Under the pieces are notes generated by a model that searched no databases, had not been told where the DNA came from, and saw only the letters and a list, made by a program, of their open reading frames with translations. DNA of 64,000 nucleotides from Bordetella petrii (GTDB lineage Bacteria > Pseudomonadota > Gammaproteobacteria > Burkholderiales > Burkholderiaceae_B), in NCBI GenBank assembly GCA_017745595.1, contig WMBV01000012.1, positions 83,088-147,087 of the forward strand, written 5' to 3'. The translations under genes and the position numbers were made by a program. Of this stretch, positions 9,651-17,962 are shown in pieces. Within the stretch, counting starts at the first letter, position 1. Every line of letters begins with the position of its first letter.

Positions 9651-10804
9651 CCACTGATTTTCGACCCGGCCGCGCCGTATTGGTGGGGGCCGCGGAATCC
9701 GACCTGGGCGCCGTGGGCGAGGGTTTTTCCGCCATCGACCTGATGGCGCAGGGGGTGTACCGCGCGCTGGACGACTGCGGCCTGCCGGTGGGCGAGGTGG
9801 ACGGCCTGTTCTGCGCGACTTCGCAGAACCGCCTGGCCGGCCTGGCCCTGGCCGAATACCTGAACCTGCCCGAGGCCTACATCGATTCCACTTCGACCGG
9901 CGGGTCGTCGTTCATGGGGCACCTGGCGCGCGCCGAGGCCGCGGTGGCGGCCGGCCTGTGCAAGGTGGCCGTGGTGGCCTACGGCAGCACCCAGCGCTCG
10001 CTGGGCCGCAAGAACACCAGCCGCCCGGAATGGAATCCGTACGAATCGCCGTTCAAGCCGTTCCTGCCGCCCACCGCGTATGCGCTGGCCGCGGCGCGCC
10101 ATATGCACGAGTTCGGCACGACCCGCGAGCAACTGGCCGAAGTGGCGGTGGCCGCCCGCCAATGGGCGCTGCTGAATCCCGCCGCCTGGGAAAAAGAACC
10201 GCTGACGGTCGAGGACGTGCTGGCCTCGCGCATGGTCAGCTACCCGCTGACCCTGCGCGATTGCTGCCTGGTGTCGGACGGCGGCGGCGCCATGGTGGTG
10301 ACCACGCCGGCGCGTGCCCGGACCTTGCGCAAGCCGCCCGTGTACCTGCTGGGTTCGGGCCATTGCACCACGCACCTGACGATCTCGAACATGCCCGACC
10401 TGGTCAATACGGGGGCGCGCGTTTCCGGGTCGCTGGCCTATGCACAGGCTGGCCTGACCTCGTCCGATATCGATGTGGTGGGCCTGTACGACGCGTTCAC
10501 CATCAACCCGATCCTGTTCCTGGAAGACCTGGGTTTTTGCGCCAAGGGCGAGGGCGGCGCGTTCGTCAGCGGCGGCCGCATCGCGCCGGGCGGCACGCTG
10601 CCGGTCAACACCAACGGCGGCGGCCTGTCGTACTGCCATCCCGGTATGTATGGCATCTTCTTGCTGATCGAGGCGATCCGCCAGCTGCGCGGCGAGTGCG
10701 GCCGGCGCCAGGTGCCGGGCGCCGAGGTCGCGCTGGCGCATGGCAACGGCGGGGTGCTGTCGTCGCAATACACGGTGATTCTGGGCGGGGCGTCGACGCA
10801 GTAA
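9647..10804 (+). CDS. SCP-x/Ltp2-like thiolase-fold protein lacking the usual nucleophilic cysteine
   Basis: A 385-residue thiolase-superfamily protein. The ATG at 9647 overlaps the DUF35 stop. Where degradative thiolases have the acyl-accepting cysteine, this protein reads DSTSTGGSSF (residues about 80-89) with no cysteine. The late motifs DVVGLYDAFTI, LPVNTNGGGLSYCHPG and HGNGGVLSS are those of the SCP-x/lipid-transfer branch. Known Ltp2-type members without this cysteine are retro-aldolases that need a DUF35 partner. An aldolase cleaving a 3-hydroxyacyl-CoA side chain is therefore a fair alternative to thiolysis. This is the last structural gene before the GntR regulator. Confidence 0.82.
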   Translation: MTTDFRPGRAVLVGAAESDLGAVGEGFSAIDLMAQGVYRALDDCGLPVGEVDGLFCATSQNRLAGLALAEYLNLPEAYIDSTSTGGSSFMGHLARAEAAVAAGLCKVAVVAYGSTQRSLGRKNTSRPEWNPYESPFKPFLPPTAYALAAARHMHEFGTTREQLAEVAVAARQWALLNPAAWEKEPLTVEDVLASRMVSYPLTLRDCCLVSDGGGAMVVTTPARARTLRKPPVYLLGSGHCTTHLTISNMPDLVNTGARVSGSLAYAQAGLTSSDIDVVGLYDAFTINPILFLEDLGFCAKGEGGAFVSGGRIAPGGTLPVNTNGGGLSYCHPGMYGIFLLIEAIRQLRGECGRRQVPGAEVALAHGNGGVLSSQYTVILGGASTQ

Positions 10805-10826
10805 GCGCGATGCCATGAGGTTAGAA

Positions 10827-10837
10827 TTGTAAGACCA
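10827..10837. promoter_or_regulatory. FadR-type GntR operator, TTGTAAGACCA
   Basis: TTGTAAGACCA fits the TNGTNNNACNA half-palindrome recognised by FadR-subfamily GntR proteins at every fixed position. It lies 22 bases after the thiolase stop and about 105 bases upstream of a FadR-type gntR gene, so autoregulation is likely. Confidence 0.6.
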
Positions 10838-10839
10838 TT

Positions 10840-10871
10840 CTCGTGCGTGGCGGGCGGCCGCCGCGCACGAG
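10840..10871 (+). terminator. Long hairpin between the thiolase-like and gntR genes
   Basis: A 14-base stem (starting CTCGTGCG and ending CGCACGAG, with one G-T pair) closes on a 4-base loop. It is followed by a weakly T-rich CCGTCTTGTC. It may terminate the upstream operon or act as a leader structure of the gntR mRNA. Confidence 0.5.
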
Positions 10872-10898
10872 CCGTCTTGTCATTCAGAAGGATTCCTC

Positions 10899-10946
10899 AT
10901 GGCGGCAAGCGCCTTACTTTGCGCCTTTCACGGACGCGCGGCATGA
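10899..10946 (+). CDS. Short upstream ORF (15 codons) coupled to gntR
   Basis: An ATG at 10899 follows the good ribosome site AGAAGGA and opens a 15-residue frame, MAASALLCAFHGRAA. Its stop codon overlaps the gntR start as ATGA at 10943-10946. The gntR ATG has no good ribosome site of its own, so translation of the regulator may depend on ribosomes finishing this leader. It could alternatively be a chance frame; conservation in relatives would decide. Confidence 0.45.
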   Translation: MAASALLCAFHGRAA

Positions 10947-11638
10947 ACAACCCGATGTTCAATCCCGTGAAAGCTTCCCGCATCTTCGAAGACATCTGCG
11001 ATCAGATCCGTGTCCAACTGGCCACCGGGGTGCTCAAGCCCGGCGACAAGCTGCCCGGCGAACGCGACCTGGCCGCCGCGTTCGGCGTGGGCCGCCCGTC
11101 GGTGCGCGAGGCGCTGCGGACCCTGGAGATATCCGGCATCATCACGCTGCAAAAGGGCGCGAAGGGCGGGGCGTTCATCTGCAACGGCGAAACCCGCATC
11201 ATGACGAAGGCCTTGCACGATTTCATGCTGCTGGGCCGCATTTCGTTCGAAAACCTGAAAGAAGCCCGGGTGCATATCTGGGGGCTGGTCGTGCGGCTGG
11301 CCTGCCAGCGCGGCACCGCCGAAGACTTCGACAATATCGAAAAGCACATCGACTACATCCAGGGCATCACCGACGTCGAACGCCGGACGCTGGCGAGCGT
11401 AGAACTGTTCAACCTGGTCGCGGCCGCGTCGCACAACGAGGCGTTCGTGCTGCTGGTGGAGGCGCTGGGCGAGATCGTGATTTACGTGACGGAAAAAAGC
11501 GACCGGGTGCTTTTTCCCGAGCTGCCGCCCCTGCGCCTGCAATTGCTGCAGGCCTTGCGCAGCCGCGACGAAGCCGCCGCGATCCGCGTGATGGAAGAGT
11601 ACCTGTCGGTGGTGCACCGCCAGTTGAAATTGAAGTAG
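10943..11638 (+). CDS. GntR family regulator, FadR subfamily
   Basis: A 231-residue regulator with an N-terminal winged helix-turn-helix (KASRIFEDICDQIRVQLATG, then KPGDKLPGERDLAAAFGVGR and PSVREALRTLEISGII, about residues 7-68). An all-helical FCD effector domain follows. The start at 10943 gives the usual family length; a GTG at 10847 would add 32 unlike residues. It follows the CoA-degradation operon on the same strand and has a consensus GntR site upstream, so it probably senses an acyl-CoA or acid of that pathway. Its 3' end abuts a cluster of palindromic repeats. Confidence 0.9.
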   Translation: MNNPMFNPVKASRIFEDICDQIRVQLATGVLKPGDKLPGERDLAAAFGVGRPSVREALRTLEISGIITLQKGAKGGAFICNGETRIMTKALHDFMLLGRISFENLKEARVHIWGLVVRLACQRGTAEDFDNIEKHIDYIQGITDVERRTLASVELFNLVAAASHNEAFVLLVEALGEIVIYVTEKSDRVLFPELPPLRLQLLQALRSRDEAAAIRVMEEYLSVVHRQLKLK

Positions 11639-11655
11639 CGGCGTCTGCACACGGC

Positions 11656-11794
11656 GGTGTCAGGCACCCTGCGGGAGCCAGACACCTGGCCAGTTTCAGC
11701 GCACAACGGTGTCAGGCACCCTGCGGGAGCCTGACACCTGGCACGAGCTGGCGCGGTTCGGTTGGTGTCTGACTCCCGAAGGGTGTCAGACACC
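11656..11794. repeat. Cluster of three 31-bp palindromic repeats (convergent junction)
   Basis: Three copies of the dispersed repeat lie at 11656-11686, 11708-11738 and 11764-11794. Each has arms of the type GGTGTCAGGC and GCCTGACACC (or TCTGAC/GTCAGA) around a CTGCGGGA-like centre. The third is in the opposite orientation, with TCCCGAAGGG at its centre. They fill the gap between the convergent gntR and iclR genes and could act as two-way terminators. Confidence 0.85.
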
Positions 11795-11807
11795 GATCAT
11801 CAAGACA

Positions 11808-12611
11808 TCAGAACAGACGCGCAATCTCTTCGCGGAAAATCTGTTGCCAGCCTTCGATCATTGAATCCGAGACGTCGGATCCGTAGGCGGCGATGCTTAC
11901 GGCCAGGTGCGGGTCGGCGCCAAATGGAATGATCGCCGCCATGCCGAAGCCATGTTTGACCACCGCGCCCCGGCTGATGGCGAACCCGGTGCGGTGGGCT
12001 TCTTCGACCGCGCTGCGCAGCCGCCCGGGGCTGAGCCGGGGGTAAGACTGCAGCCCCGGCGTAATCAGCCGAATGACGTCTTCGATCTGCTCGGGCGGCA
12101 GCGCGGCGAGCAATGCGGTGGCGCCGCCGCCCACGCCCAATAGCCGGCGCTGGCCGACTTCCACCGGCACGAAACGCACGGTGGCGCCGCCGTCTACCTT
12201 GGCCAGGCAGACGGCCTCTACCCCACTGCGCCGCATCAGGTACGACGTTACGCCGCATCGGCGCGCCACCGCCTCGATCAGCGGGCTGCAGCGGGCGACT
12301 TCCATGGCGCTGGAGCTGGGGACCATGCCGAGTTCGTGCAGCAGGTGGCCGACCCGGTAACGCTTTTCCGCGGCATCGAATTCCAGCAGCCCTTCGTCAA
12401 GCAGGCACTTCAGGATGCGGTGCCCCGTCGAGCGAGCGAGATTTTGCGAGAGCGCGAGCTCTGCCAGCGAGGCGCCGCGGGCGCCCCGCTGCGCGACCTC
12501 TCGCAGCATGGTCGTGGCGCGCCGGATGGCCTGCGTGCCTTCCGTTCTGCCCTGGCCCTCGATCACGAAAGCTTCGGGGCGGGCGGGCTCGTTTTGAGAT
12601 GTTCTGACCAT
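11808..12611 (-). CDS. IclR family transcriptional regulator
   Basis: A 267-residue IclR protein. The winged helix is at residues 25-90 (TQAIRRATTMLREVAQRG and LAELALSQNLARSTGHRILK), followed by the effector domain with CGVTSYLMRRSGVEAVCLAKV and LLGVGGGATALLAALPPEQI. The start at 12611 overlaps the operator-like sequence CCATTATATGGAAC and no ribosome site is visible; a TTG at 12623 is an alternative. It diverges from the Bug/SDR/acyl-CoA dehydrogenase/CoA-transferase operon, which it probably represses or activates. Confidence 0.9.
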   Translation of the reverse strand: MVRTSQNEPARPEAFVIEGQGRTEGTQAIRRATTMLREVAQRGARGASLAELALSQNLARSTGHRILKCLLDEGLLEFDAAEKRYRVGHLLHELGMVPSSSAMEVARCSPLIEAVARRCGVTSYLMRRSGVEAVCLAKVDGGATVRFVPVEVGQRRLLGVGGGATALLAALPPEQIEDVIRLITPGLQSYPRLSPGRLRSAVEEAHRTGFAISRGAVVKHGFGMAAIIPFGADPHLAVSIAAYGSDVSDSMIEGWQQIFREEIARLF

Positions 12612-12730
12612 TATATGGAACAAGTGAATAGGGGATTACACCGAATATTGCGCTTGTTTGTTGAGTAAACGAGCTTGTCTGCCTATGATGGCCACACTTC
12701 GATTCACGGCATTATGCCATATAGTGGAAC
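12608..12730. promoter_or_regulatory. Divergent promoter region with two IclR-like half sites
   Basis: CCATTATATGGAAC (12608-12621) and CCATATAGTGGAAC (12717-12730) match at 10 of 14 positions. They bracket the space between the iclR start and the Bug start at 12770. They resemble the GGAC-type sites of the first IclR locus. Assignment as operators is inferred from position and symmetry. Confidence 0.4.
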
Positions 12731-12769
12731 GAACAAACCATAACAATGACTTTGGTCGAGGAGCAACTC

Positions 12770-13768
12770 ATGACATATCCGCCCCGCCTATGGTTTCGAC
12801 GCGCGGTCCTGGCCGCGGCCGCCACGGCCGTTGCCTGGGCAAGTGTCCTGCCCGTCCAGGCCGCCGCCTTCCCCGACCGGGCCTTGCGGCTGGTAGTGCC
12901 ATTCGGGGCGGGCGGTTCCGATGGCATCGCCCGCGTCTTTGCGGACAAGCTGAGCAAGGTGCTCGACCAGCCTGTCTACGTGGAAAACCGCGCGGGCGCG
13001 GCCGGGCTGATCGGGTCCGAATATGTGGCGCGGTCCACGCCCGATGGCTACACCATGCTGTTCATCGGCGGCGGCAGTTTCACGCCGGCGCTGATCAAAG
13101 GCCTGCAGTTCAACATTCTTAAGGAAATGCGGCCGGTCATCTCTATTGCGCGCGGCGGCATGACGCTGATGGTGAATGCGCAGGTGCCGGCCAATACCAT
13201 CGAAGAGTTCGTCGAGTATGCCAAGCGCAATCCGGGCAAGCTGAATTATTCGCACACGGCCAGCAGCATCATGCTGTCGTCGGAAATGACGAAGCAGCGG
13301 CTGGGGTTCGATGCGGTCGGCATTCCGTACAAGGGCGCTGCGCAGGTGCTGACCGCGCAGCTTACCAATGAAGTGCAGATGACCATCGATGTGCCGCTGA
13401 ATTATCTGCCCATGATCAAAGAGGGCAAGATCCGCGCGCTGTTGCATGGCGGGCAGGACCATATCCCGCCGCTGGCCGACGGCCCGCATCTGGAAAACGT
13501 GCCCACCCTGTCGGACAAGGGCATCAAGGACCTGATTTTCGCCGTGTCGTACGGCATCTGGGTGCCCGCGGATACGCCGGACGACGCGGTCTTGAAGCTG
13601 AACGCGGCCTATAACGAAGTGCTGAAAGACCCCGAGATCAAGCTGCGGCTGAACCAGGCGGCCATGGTGCCGGTGGGCGGCGCGCCGCAAATCCATGCCG
13701 AACAGGTCCACGCCGAACAGGAAATGTGGAAGCGGTCCGCCCAGCAGATCGGCTTCAAGCCGGAATGA
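12770..13768 (+). CDS. Tripartite tricarboxylate transporter (Bug/TctC) substrate-binding protein
   Basis: A 332-residue Bug family receptor. The start at 12770 follows GAGGAG and gives a signal peptide (RLWFRRAVLAAAATAVAWAS, cleavage near VQAAA). The mature chain starts AFPDRALRLVVPFGAGGSDG, followed by VENRAGAAGLIGSEYVA and GVPADTPDD-like motifs near the end. An upstream ATG at 12746 would spoil the signal peptide. It is the first gene of the operon diverging from iclR and so is likely the uptake receptor for the compound degraded by the following enzymes. No membrane subunits are nearby. Confidence 0.93.
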   Translation: MTYPPRLWFRRAVLAAAATAVAWASVLPVQAAAFPDRALRLVVPFGAGGSDGIARVFADKLSKVLDQPVYVENRAGAAGLIGSEYVARSTPDGYTMLFIGGGSFTPALIKGLQFNILKEMRPVISIARGGMTLMVNAQVPANTIEEFVEYAKRNPGKLNYSHTASSIMLSSEMTKQRLGFDAVGIPYKGAAQVLTAQLTNEVQMTIDVPLNYLPMIKEGKIRALLHGGQDHIPPLADGPHLENVPTLSDKGIKDLIFAVSYGIWVPADTPDDAVLKLNAAYNEVLKDPEIKLRLNQAAMVPVGGAPQIHAEQVHAEQEMWKRSAQQIGFKPE

Positions 13769-13798
13769 CGCGGCGCCGATAACCGGAGGGGATGACGC

Positions 13799-14626
13799 AT
13801 GTTTTCTTTGGCGGGCAAGACCGTCGTCGTAACGGGCGGCGGCAAAGGCATCGGGCTGGGCATCAGCACCCGCATGGCGCTTGCAGGGGCCAATGTGGTC
13901 ATGACGGGGCGTTCGCTGCCCGCTCTCGAAGCCGCGGCGGCGGGTCTCGGCGACCAGGGTGCCAAGGCGCTGCCGGTACAGGCCGACCTGACCGACTCCG
14001 CCGATACCGCGCGGGTCGTGCGCAGCGCGCTTGACGCGTTCGGCCGCATCGACGGATGGGTGAACAACGCGGGCAGCGCCAGCCCCGACGACGTCGGCCC
14101 CCTGATCGACATACGCGAAGACCAATGGGACCGGGTGGTCGACCTGAACCTCAAATGGACCTTCTTTGCCGCGCAGGCGGCGGCGCGCGCCATGGAGCAC
14201 GGCGGCTCCATCGTGAACATCACCTCGCGCAGCGCCTCCTATGCCAATCCGCGTACCGGCCATTACGGCGCGGCCAAGGCCGCCATGGAAAACCTGACCC
14301 TCACCATGGCCGCCGAATGGGGCCACCGCGGCATACGGGTCAATGCCGTGGCGCCCGGCGTCGTGCTTACCGAAGAGCTGGCCAAGGCCCTGAACACGGA
14401 AGAACGGCTGCGCAAGCAGACGGAGCTGGTGCCCTTGCAGCGCCTGGGCTGCCCCGATGACATCGCCGGCCTGTGCGTATACCTGGTGTCGGATGCGTCG
14501 GCCTGGACCAGCGGGGCGCTGATTCCGGTGCATGGCGGCAGTCCCATTCCTTTTGGCTACGTCAGCTACCTGCGCCATGCAAACCGGCACGGCGACACGA
14601 AACGCGGGGAACACGGTGCGATTTGA
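13799..14626 (+). CDS. SDR family oxidoreductase
   Basis: A 275-residue classical short-chain dehydrogenase. VVTGGGKGIGLG at residues 10-21 binds the nucleotide, NNAGSA marks the central strand, and the catalytic serine region NITSRSASYANPRTGHYGAAK carries Tyr and Lys. The arginine in VMTGRS suggests NADP(H) preference, which is weak evidence. A GGAGGGG site precedes the ATG. The tail after the usual VHGG motif is about 30 residues longer than in most SDRs and overlaps the next gene by 11 bases. It belongs to the Bug/acyl-CoA dehydrogenase operon. Confidence 0.88.
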   Translation: MFSLAGKTVVVTGGGKGIGLGISTRMALAGANVVMTGRSLPALEAAAAGLGDQGAKALPVQADLTDSADTARVVRSALDAFGRIDGWVNNAGSASPDDVGPLIDIREDQWDRVVDLNLKWTFFAAQAAARAMEHGGSIVNITSRSASYANPRTGHYGAAKAAMENLTLTMAAEWGHRGIRVNAVAPGVVLTEELAKALNTEERLRKQTELVPLQRLGCPDDIAGLCVYLVSDASAWTSGALIPVHGGSPIPFGYVSYLRHANRHGDTKRGEHGAI

Positions 14627-15767
14627 CTGGTTGCCGGAACAGGTTGCCCTGCGCGAGCGGGTGCGCGATTTCTTGCGGCGGGAGCTGCCGCCCGATTGGG
14701 AACAATTGAGCCGCCATGGGCCGGGCTCTAAAGAGCAGACCCGGTTCTCGCTGTCGTTCTGCCCCAAGCTGGCCCGCGAGGGCCTGTTGATTCCGCATTG
14801 GCCGGCGGAGCACGGCGGGCGCGGCGCGGCGCCCTGGGAGCATTTCATCATCGGCGAAGAACTGTGGGCCGCGGGCGAACCGCGCGGCGCGCAATACATG
14901 AACGTCAACTTCATAGGCATGACCCTCATCCGCTATGGCACGGCGGCGCAGAAAGCGCGCTATCTGCCGGACATGGCGGCCGGCCGGGCGATCTGGTGCC
15001 AGGGGTTCTCCGAGCCGAACGCCGGGTCGGACCTGGCCTCGCTCGAGACCCGTGCCCAGGCGGACGGCGACGATTACATCGTCAACGGCTCCAAGGTCTG
15101 GACTTCCTATGCCGGCATGGCCGGGCATTGCTTCCTGTTGGCGCGCACCGGCGGGCCGGGCAAGGCGGGCATTGCGATTTTCCTGGTGCCCATGGATACG
15201 CCCGGCATCACGGTGCGGCCGATATCCGCCTTGGTGGGAGAAGGCGACCTGCACGAGGTGTTTTTCGATGACGTGCGCGTCTCCAGCGACTGCCGGCTTG
15301 GCCAGGAGGGCGAGGCATGGGCGATCATCAGCTATGCCCTGGCCAACGAGCGCGTCGGCATCGCCCGCTATGCCTTCGCCCGGCGCGTGCTGGACGGCAT
15401 GGTCCGCAATCTGAAGCAGAGCGGCCGTTTCCAGGATACGGTGGTCAAAGCCCGCGCCGGGCAGGCGCTGGCGGCCTGCGAGGCGGCGCGCACCCAGGTA
15501 TACCGCATCGTGCACGAGCGGGCGGCGGGCCTGCCGCCCAGCCCCGAATCCAGCCTGGCGCGCGTGGCGGTGGTGACGGCCGAGCATGCGGTGGCGGACT
15601 TCGGGCTGGACTATCTGGCCGGCACGTATACGGGACATGAATCCCCCCTGCACCTCTCGCATCACGAGCGCGCCATTGCCGCCGGCATTGCGTCGGGCGC
15701 CGCCGAAGTCCAGTTGAATCTCATCGCGCACAATTACCTGCGGCTTCCCAGGGGGCCTCGTCCATGA
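14616..15767 (+). CDS. Acyl-CoA dehydrogenase, subunit 1
   Basis: A 383-residue FAD-dependent acyl-CoA dehydrogenase. It has the N-terminal helical domain, the central beta domain with WCQGFSEPNAGSDLASLET and VNGSKVWTSYAG, and the C-terminal helical domain with ANERVGIARYAFARRVLD. A GTG at 14616 after GCGGGGA is chosen, overlapping the SDR stop by 11 bases; an ATG at 14577 is an alternative. The stop overlaps the start of a second, shorter dehydrogenase, so the two probably form a heteromer as in steroid-catabolic FadE pairs. It introduces a 2,3 double bond into an acyl-CoA. Confidence 0.88.
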   Translation: MRFDWLPEQVALRERVRDFLRRELPPDWEQLSRHGPGSKEQTRFSLSFCPKLAREGLLIPHWPAEHGGRGAAPWEHFIIGEELWAAGEPRGAQYMNVNFIGMTLIRYGTAAQKARYLPDMAAGRAIWCQGFSEPNAGSDLASLETRAQADGDDYIVNGSKVWTSYAGMAGHCFLLARTGGPGKAGIAIFLVPMDTPGITVRPISALVGEGDLHEVFFDDVRVSSDCRLGQEGEAWAIISYALANERVGIARYAFARRVLDGMVRNLKQSGRFQDTVVKARAGQALAACEAARTQVYRIVHERAAGLPPSPESSLARVAVVTAEHAVADFGLDYLAGTYTGHESPLHLSHHERAIAAGIASGAAEVQLNLIAHNYLRLPRGPRP

Positions 15768-16699
15768 ATTTCACGCTGAACGACGACCAGAAAGCCATGG
15801 CGGACGCCATTGAAAAGCTGGTGCGCAAGGCGGCGGCCGACCACGCGTGCCAGCCCAGGCGCTTCGAGTTTTCGGCGGCGCTGCAGGCGCAACTGGCGCG
15901 GGATGGCTTTTTTTCCGCCGTTCTTATCGACGAGCTGGGCCCCGTCGCCGCGGCGGGCATGGTCATGGAGCTGTGCAAGTTGCCGCTGTGCCTGGAAATG
16001 GCCGCATCGGCCTTTGTTGCGCCTTATGCATGCCCGGACGCGGCCGGCCCGTTCGCCGTGGCGGTGGGCGCCCTGGACCAGCCATTGCGGTTTGCGCCGG
16101 TGGCCGCCACGCTGATCCACATCCAACCGGACGCCGTGGCGTGGGCAAGCCTGCGACCCCCGGACGTGGCCGAGGCCGAAAGCCTGTTCGCCTATCCCAT
16201 GGGCACACTGCGCGCGCCCGCCAGCTTGCAGTGGCATTGCGTGCCCAGCGCGGACATCGGCCAGTTGCATCGCCATTGGCGGATCGGCGTGGCCGCCGAG
16301 ATCGTCGGCTGCCTGTCGGCGGCGCTGGCCAGCGTGATCGAGCATGTCAGCGATCGGCGCCAGTTCGGCCACCCCCTGGGCGCGTTCCAGGCGGTGCAGC
16401 ATCGGCTGGCGCAATGCGCGGGTTCGATTGAAAGCGCCCGCTGGCTGGTGCTGCGGGCCGCGGGCACCGGCAGCGACCAGGATGCCCTGATGGCGCTGGG
16501 GTTTGCGCAAGACATGGTGGCGCGCGTCACCTACGACCTGCATCAGTTCATGGGGGCCATGGGGTTGACGCTCGAACATCCGCTGCATCGCTGGACCTAC
16601 CGCGCCAAGCTGCTGCGCTCGGATTCGGACGGCGCCGCTGCGCAGTTCGTCCGGCTCGCCGACCAGGCCTGGGCCGGCACGCCCTTGCTTTCGCTCTGA
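15764..16699 (+). CDS. Acyl-CoA dehydrogenase, subunit 2
   Basis: A 311-residue protein with the acyl-CoA dehydrogenase fold, shorter than the usual 380. The N-terminal helical part (NFTLNDDQKAMADAIEKLV) and C-terminal four-helix part (VSDRRQFGHPLGAFQAVQHRLA, then QFMGAMGLTLEHPLHRW) are clear, but the central beta domain is reduced and lacks the SEPNAGSD motif. That is the pattern of the partner subunit in alpha2beta2 dehydrogenases. The ATGA overlap with the preceding gene supports a complex. Function as a stand-alone enzyme is doubtful. Confidence 0.83.
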   Translation: MNFTLNDDQKAMADAIEKLVRKAAADHACQPRRFEFSAALQAQLARDGFFSAVLIDELGPVAAAGMVMELCKLPLCLEMAASAFVAPYACPDAAGPFAVAVGALDQPLRFAPVAATLIHIQPDAVAWASLRPPDVAEAESLFAYPMGTLRAPASLQWHCVPSADIGQLHRHWRIGVAAEIVGCLSAALASVIEHVSDRRQFGHPLGAFQAVQHRLAQCAGSIESARWLVLRAAGTGSDQDALMALGFAQDMVARVTYDLHQFMGAMGLTLEHPLHRWTYRAKLLRSDSDGAAAQFVRLADQAWAGTPLLSL

Positions 16700-16716
16700 C
16701 AATTCGAGGTATTGCA

Positions 16717-17946
16717 ATGAAACGTCCCGCCCTGCAAGGGATAAAAGTGCTGGATCTCAGCCGGATACTGGCCGCCCCGCTGGCCGCCCAGGCGCTGGGC
16801 GACCTGGGCGCCGATGTCATCAAGGTGGAACGCCCCAGGACGGGGGACGAGGCCAGGCGCTGGGGGCCTCCTTTCCTGAAAGATGAGGCGGGCAACGATA
16901 CCCGCGAATCGCCCATGTATCTGTGCGCCAACCGCAATAAGCGGTCGATTACCGTCGACATCGCCACGCCGCGCGGCCAGGACATCGTGCGCCGGCTGGC
17001 CGCCCGTTCCGATGTATTGCTCGAGAACTTCAAGGTGGGCAATCTGCGCCGCTACGGGCTCGACTACGAGTCGCTGCGCCAGGTCAACCCGCGCCTGGTG
17101 TATTGCTCGGTGACGGGCTTCGGCCAGGATGGTCCTTATCACCATCTGCCGGGGTACGACACGGTTTTCCAGGCCATGAGCGGCATGATGAGCGTGACGG
17201 GGCTGCCCGATGGCGTGCCCGGCGGCGGCCCCATGAAAACCGGCCCCAGCCTGGCCGACTTCATGGCGGGGCAGTATGCCGTGTCGGCGATATTGGCGGC
17301 CTTGTATGAACGGGACACGGGCTCGGGCCTGGGCCAGCATATCGACCTGGCGCTGCTGGACTGCACCATCGCCGCCCAGTCGCACTACGTGACCACCTAC
17401 CTGGCCACGGGCTCGGTGCCGCCGCGGCGCGGCACCGAAGGCAACGGCGGGCTGCCGTCGCAGGCGTTTCCGTGCGCGGACGGCACGATCATCGTCATCT
17501 GCGGCAACGAGGCCCAATATCGGACGTTCTGCGAGGTGCTGCGGCACCCCGAGCTGGCCGACGATCCGCGCTTCGTCAACAACGCAAAGCGCCTGGAGCA
17601 TCGCCGCGAGCTCACGTCCACGTTCAATGCCATCACGGCCCGGTGGCCGGCCGCCGGGTTGCTGGCCGCGCTCGAGCAGGCGCAGATTCCCTGCGGCCCC
17701 ATCAACAGTTATCCCCAGGTATTCGAGAACCCGCAGGTCGTGCACCGCGAAATGGCCGTGACCATGCCGCATCCCACCGCCGGCCGCGTCACGCTGTGCC
17801 GCAATCCGATCCGGTTCGTCGATGCTCCCGGCGTCCCGCCCACCGCTCCGCCCGTGCTGGGCCAGCATACCGATGAGGTGCTGAACGAGGAGCTGGACCT
17901 GGACGCGGCAGAGATCGCGGAACTGCGGCAGTTGGGCATTGTGTGA
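16717..17946 (+). CDS. Class III CoA-transferase, CaiB/BaiF family
   Basis: A 409-residue formyl-CoA/carnitine CoA-transferase-like protein. It opens ALQGIKVLDLSRILAAPLAA and has GADVIKVERP near residue 30 and NRNKRSITVD near 70. The likely catalytic aspartate is in GPSLADFMAGQYA (about residue 183). It would load the imported acid with CoA, feeding the two acyl-CoA dehydrogenases upstream. It begins 17 bases after subunit 2 with GAGG as ribosome site and ends the operon just before a cluster of palindromic repeats. Confidence 0.9.
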   Translation: MKRPALQGIKVLDLSRILAAPLAAQALGDLGADVIKVERPRTGDEARRWGPPFLKDEAGNDTRESPMYLCANRNKRSITVDIATPRGQDIVRRLAARSDVLLENFKVGNLRRYGLDYESLRQVNPRLVYCSVTGFGQDGPYHHLPGYDTVFQAMSGMMSVTGLPDGVPGGGPMKTGPSLADFMAGQYAVSAILAALYERDTGSGLGQHIDLALLDCTIAAQSHYVTTYLATGSVPPRRGTEGNGGLPSQAFPCADGTIIVICGNEAQYRTFCEVLRHPELADDPRFVNNAKRLEHRRELTSTFNAITARWPAAGLLAALEQAQIPCGPINSYPQVFENPQVVHREMAVTMPHPTAGRVTLCRNPIRFVDAPGVPPTAPPVLGQHTDEVLNEELDLDAAEIAELRQLGIV

Positions 17947-17962
17947 CCGCCCGGCTGAATCA

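Noticed and set aside
12788..14929. A 713-codon open frame on the - strand opposite the Bug/SDR/dehydrogenase genes
   Set aside because: Same shadow effect; the + strand genes have ribosome sites, signal peptide and catalytic motifs.
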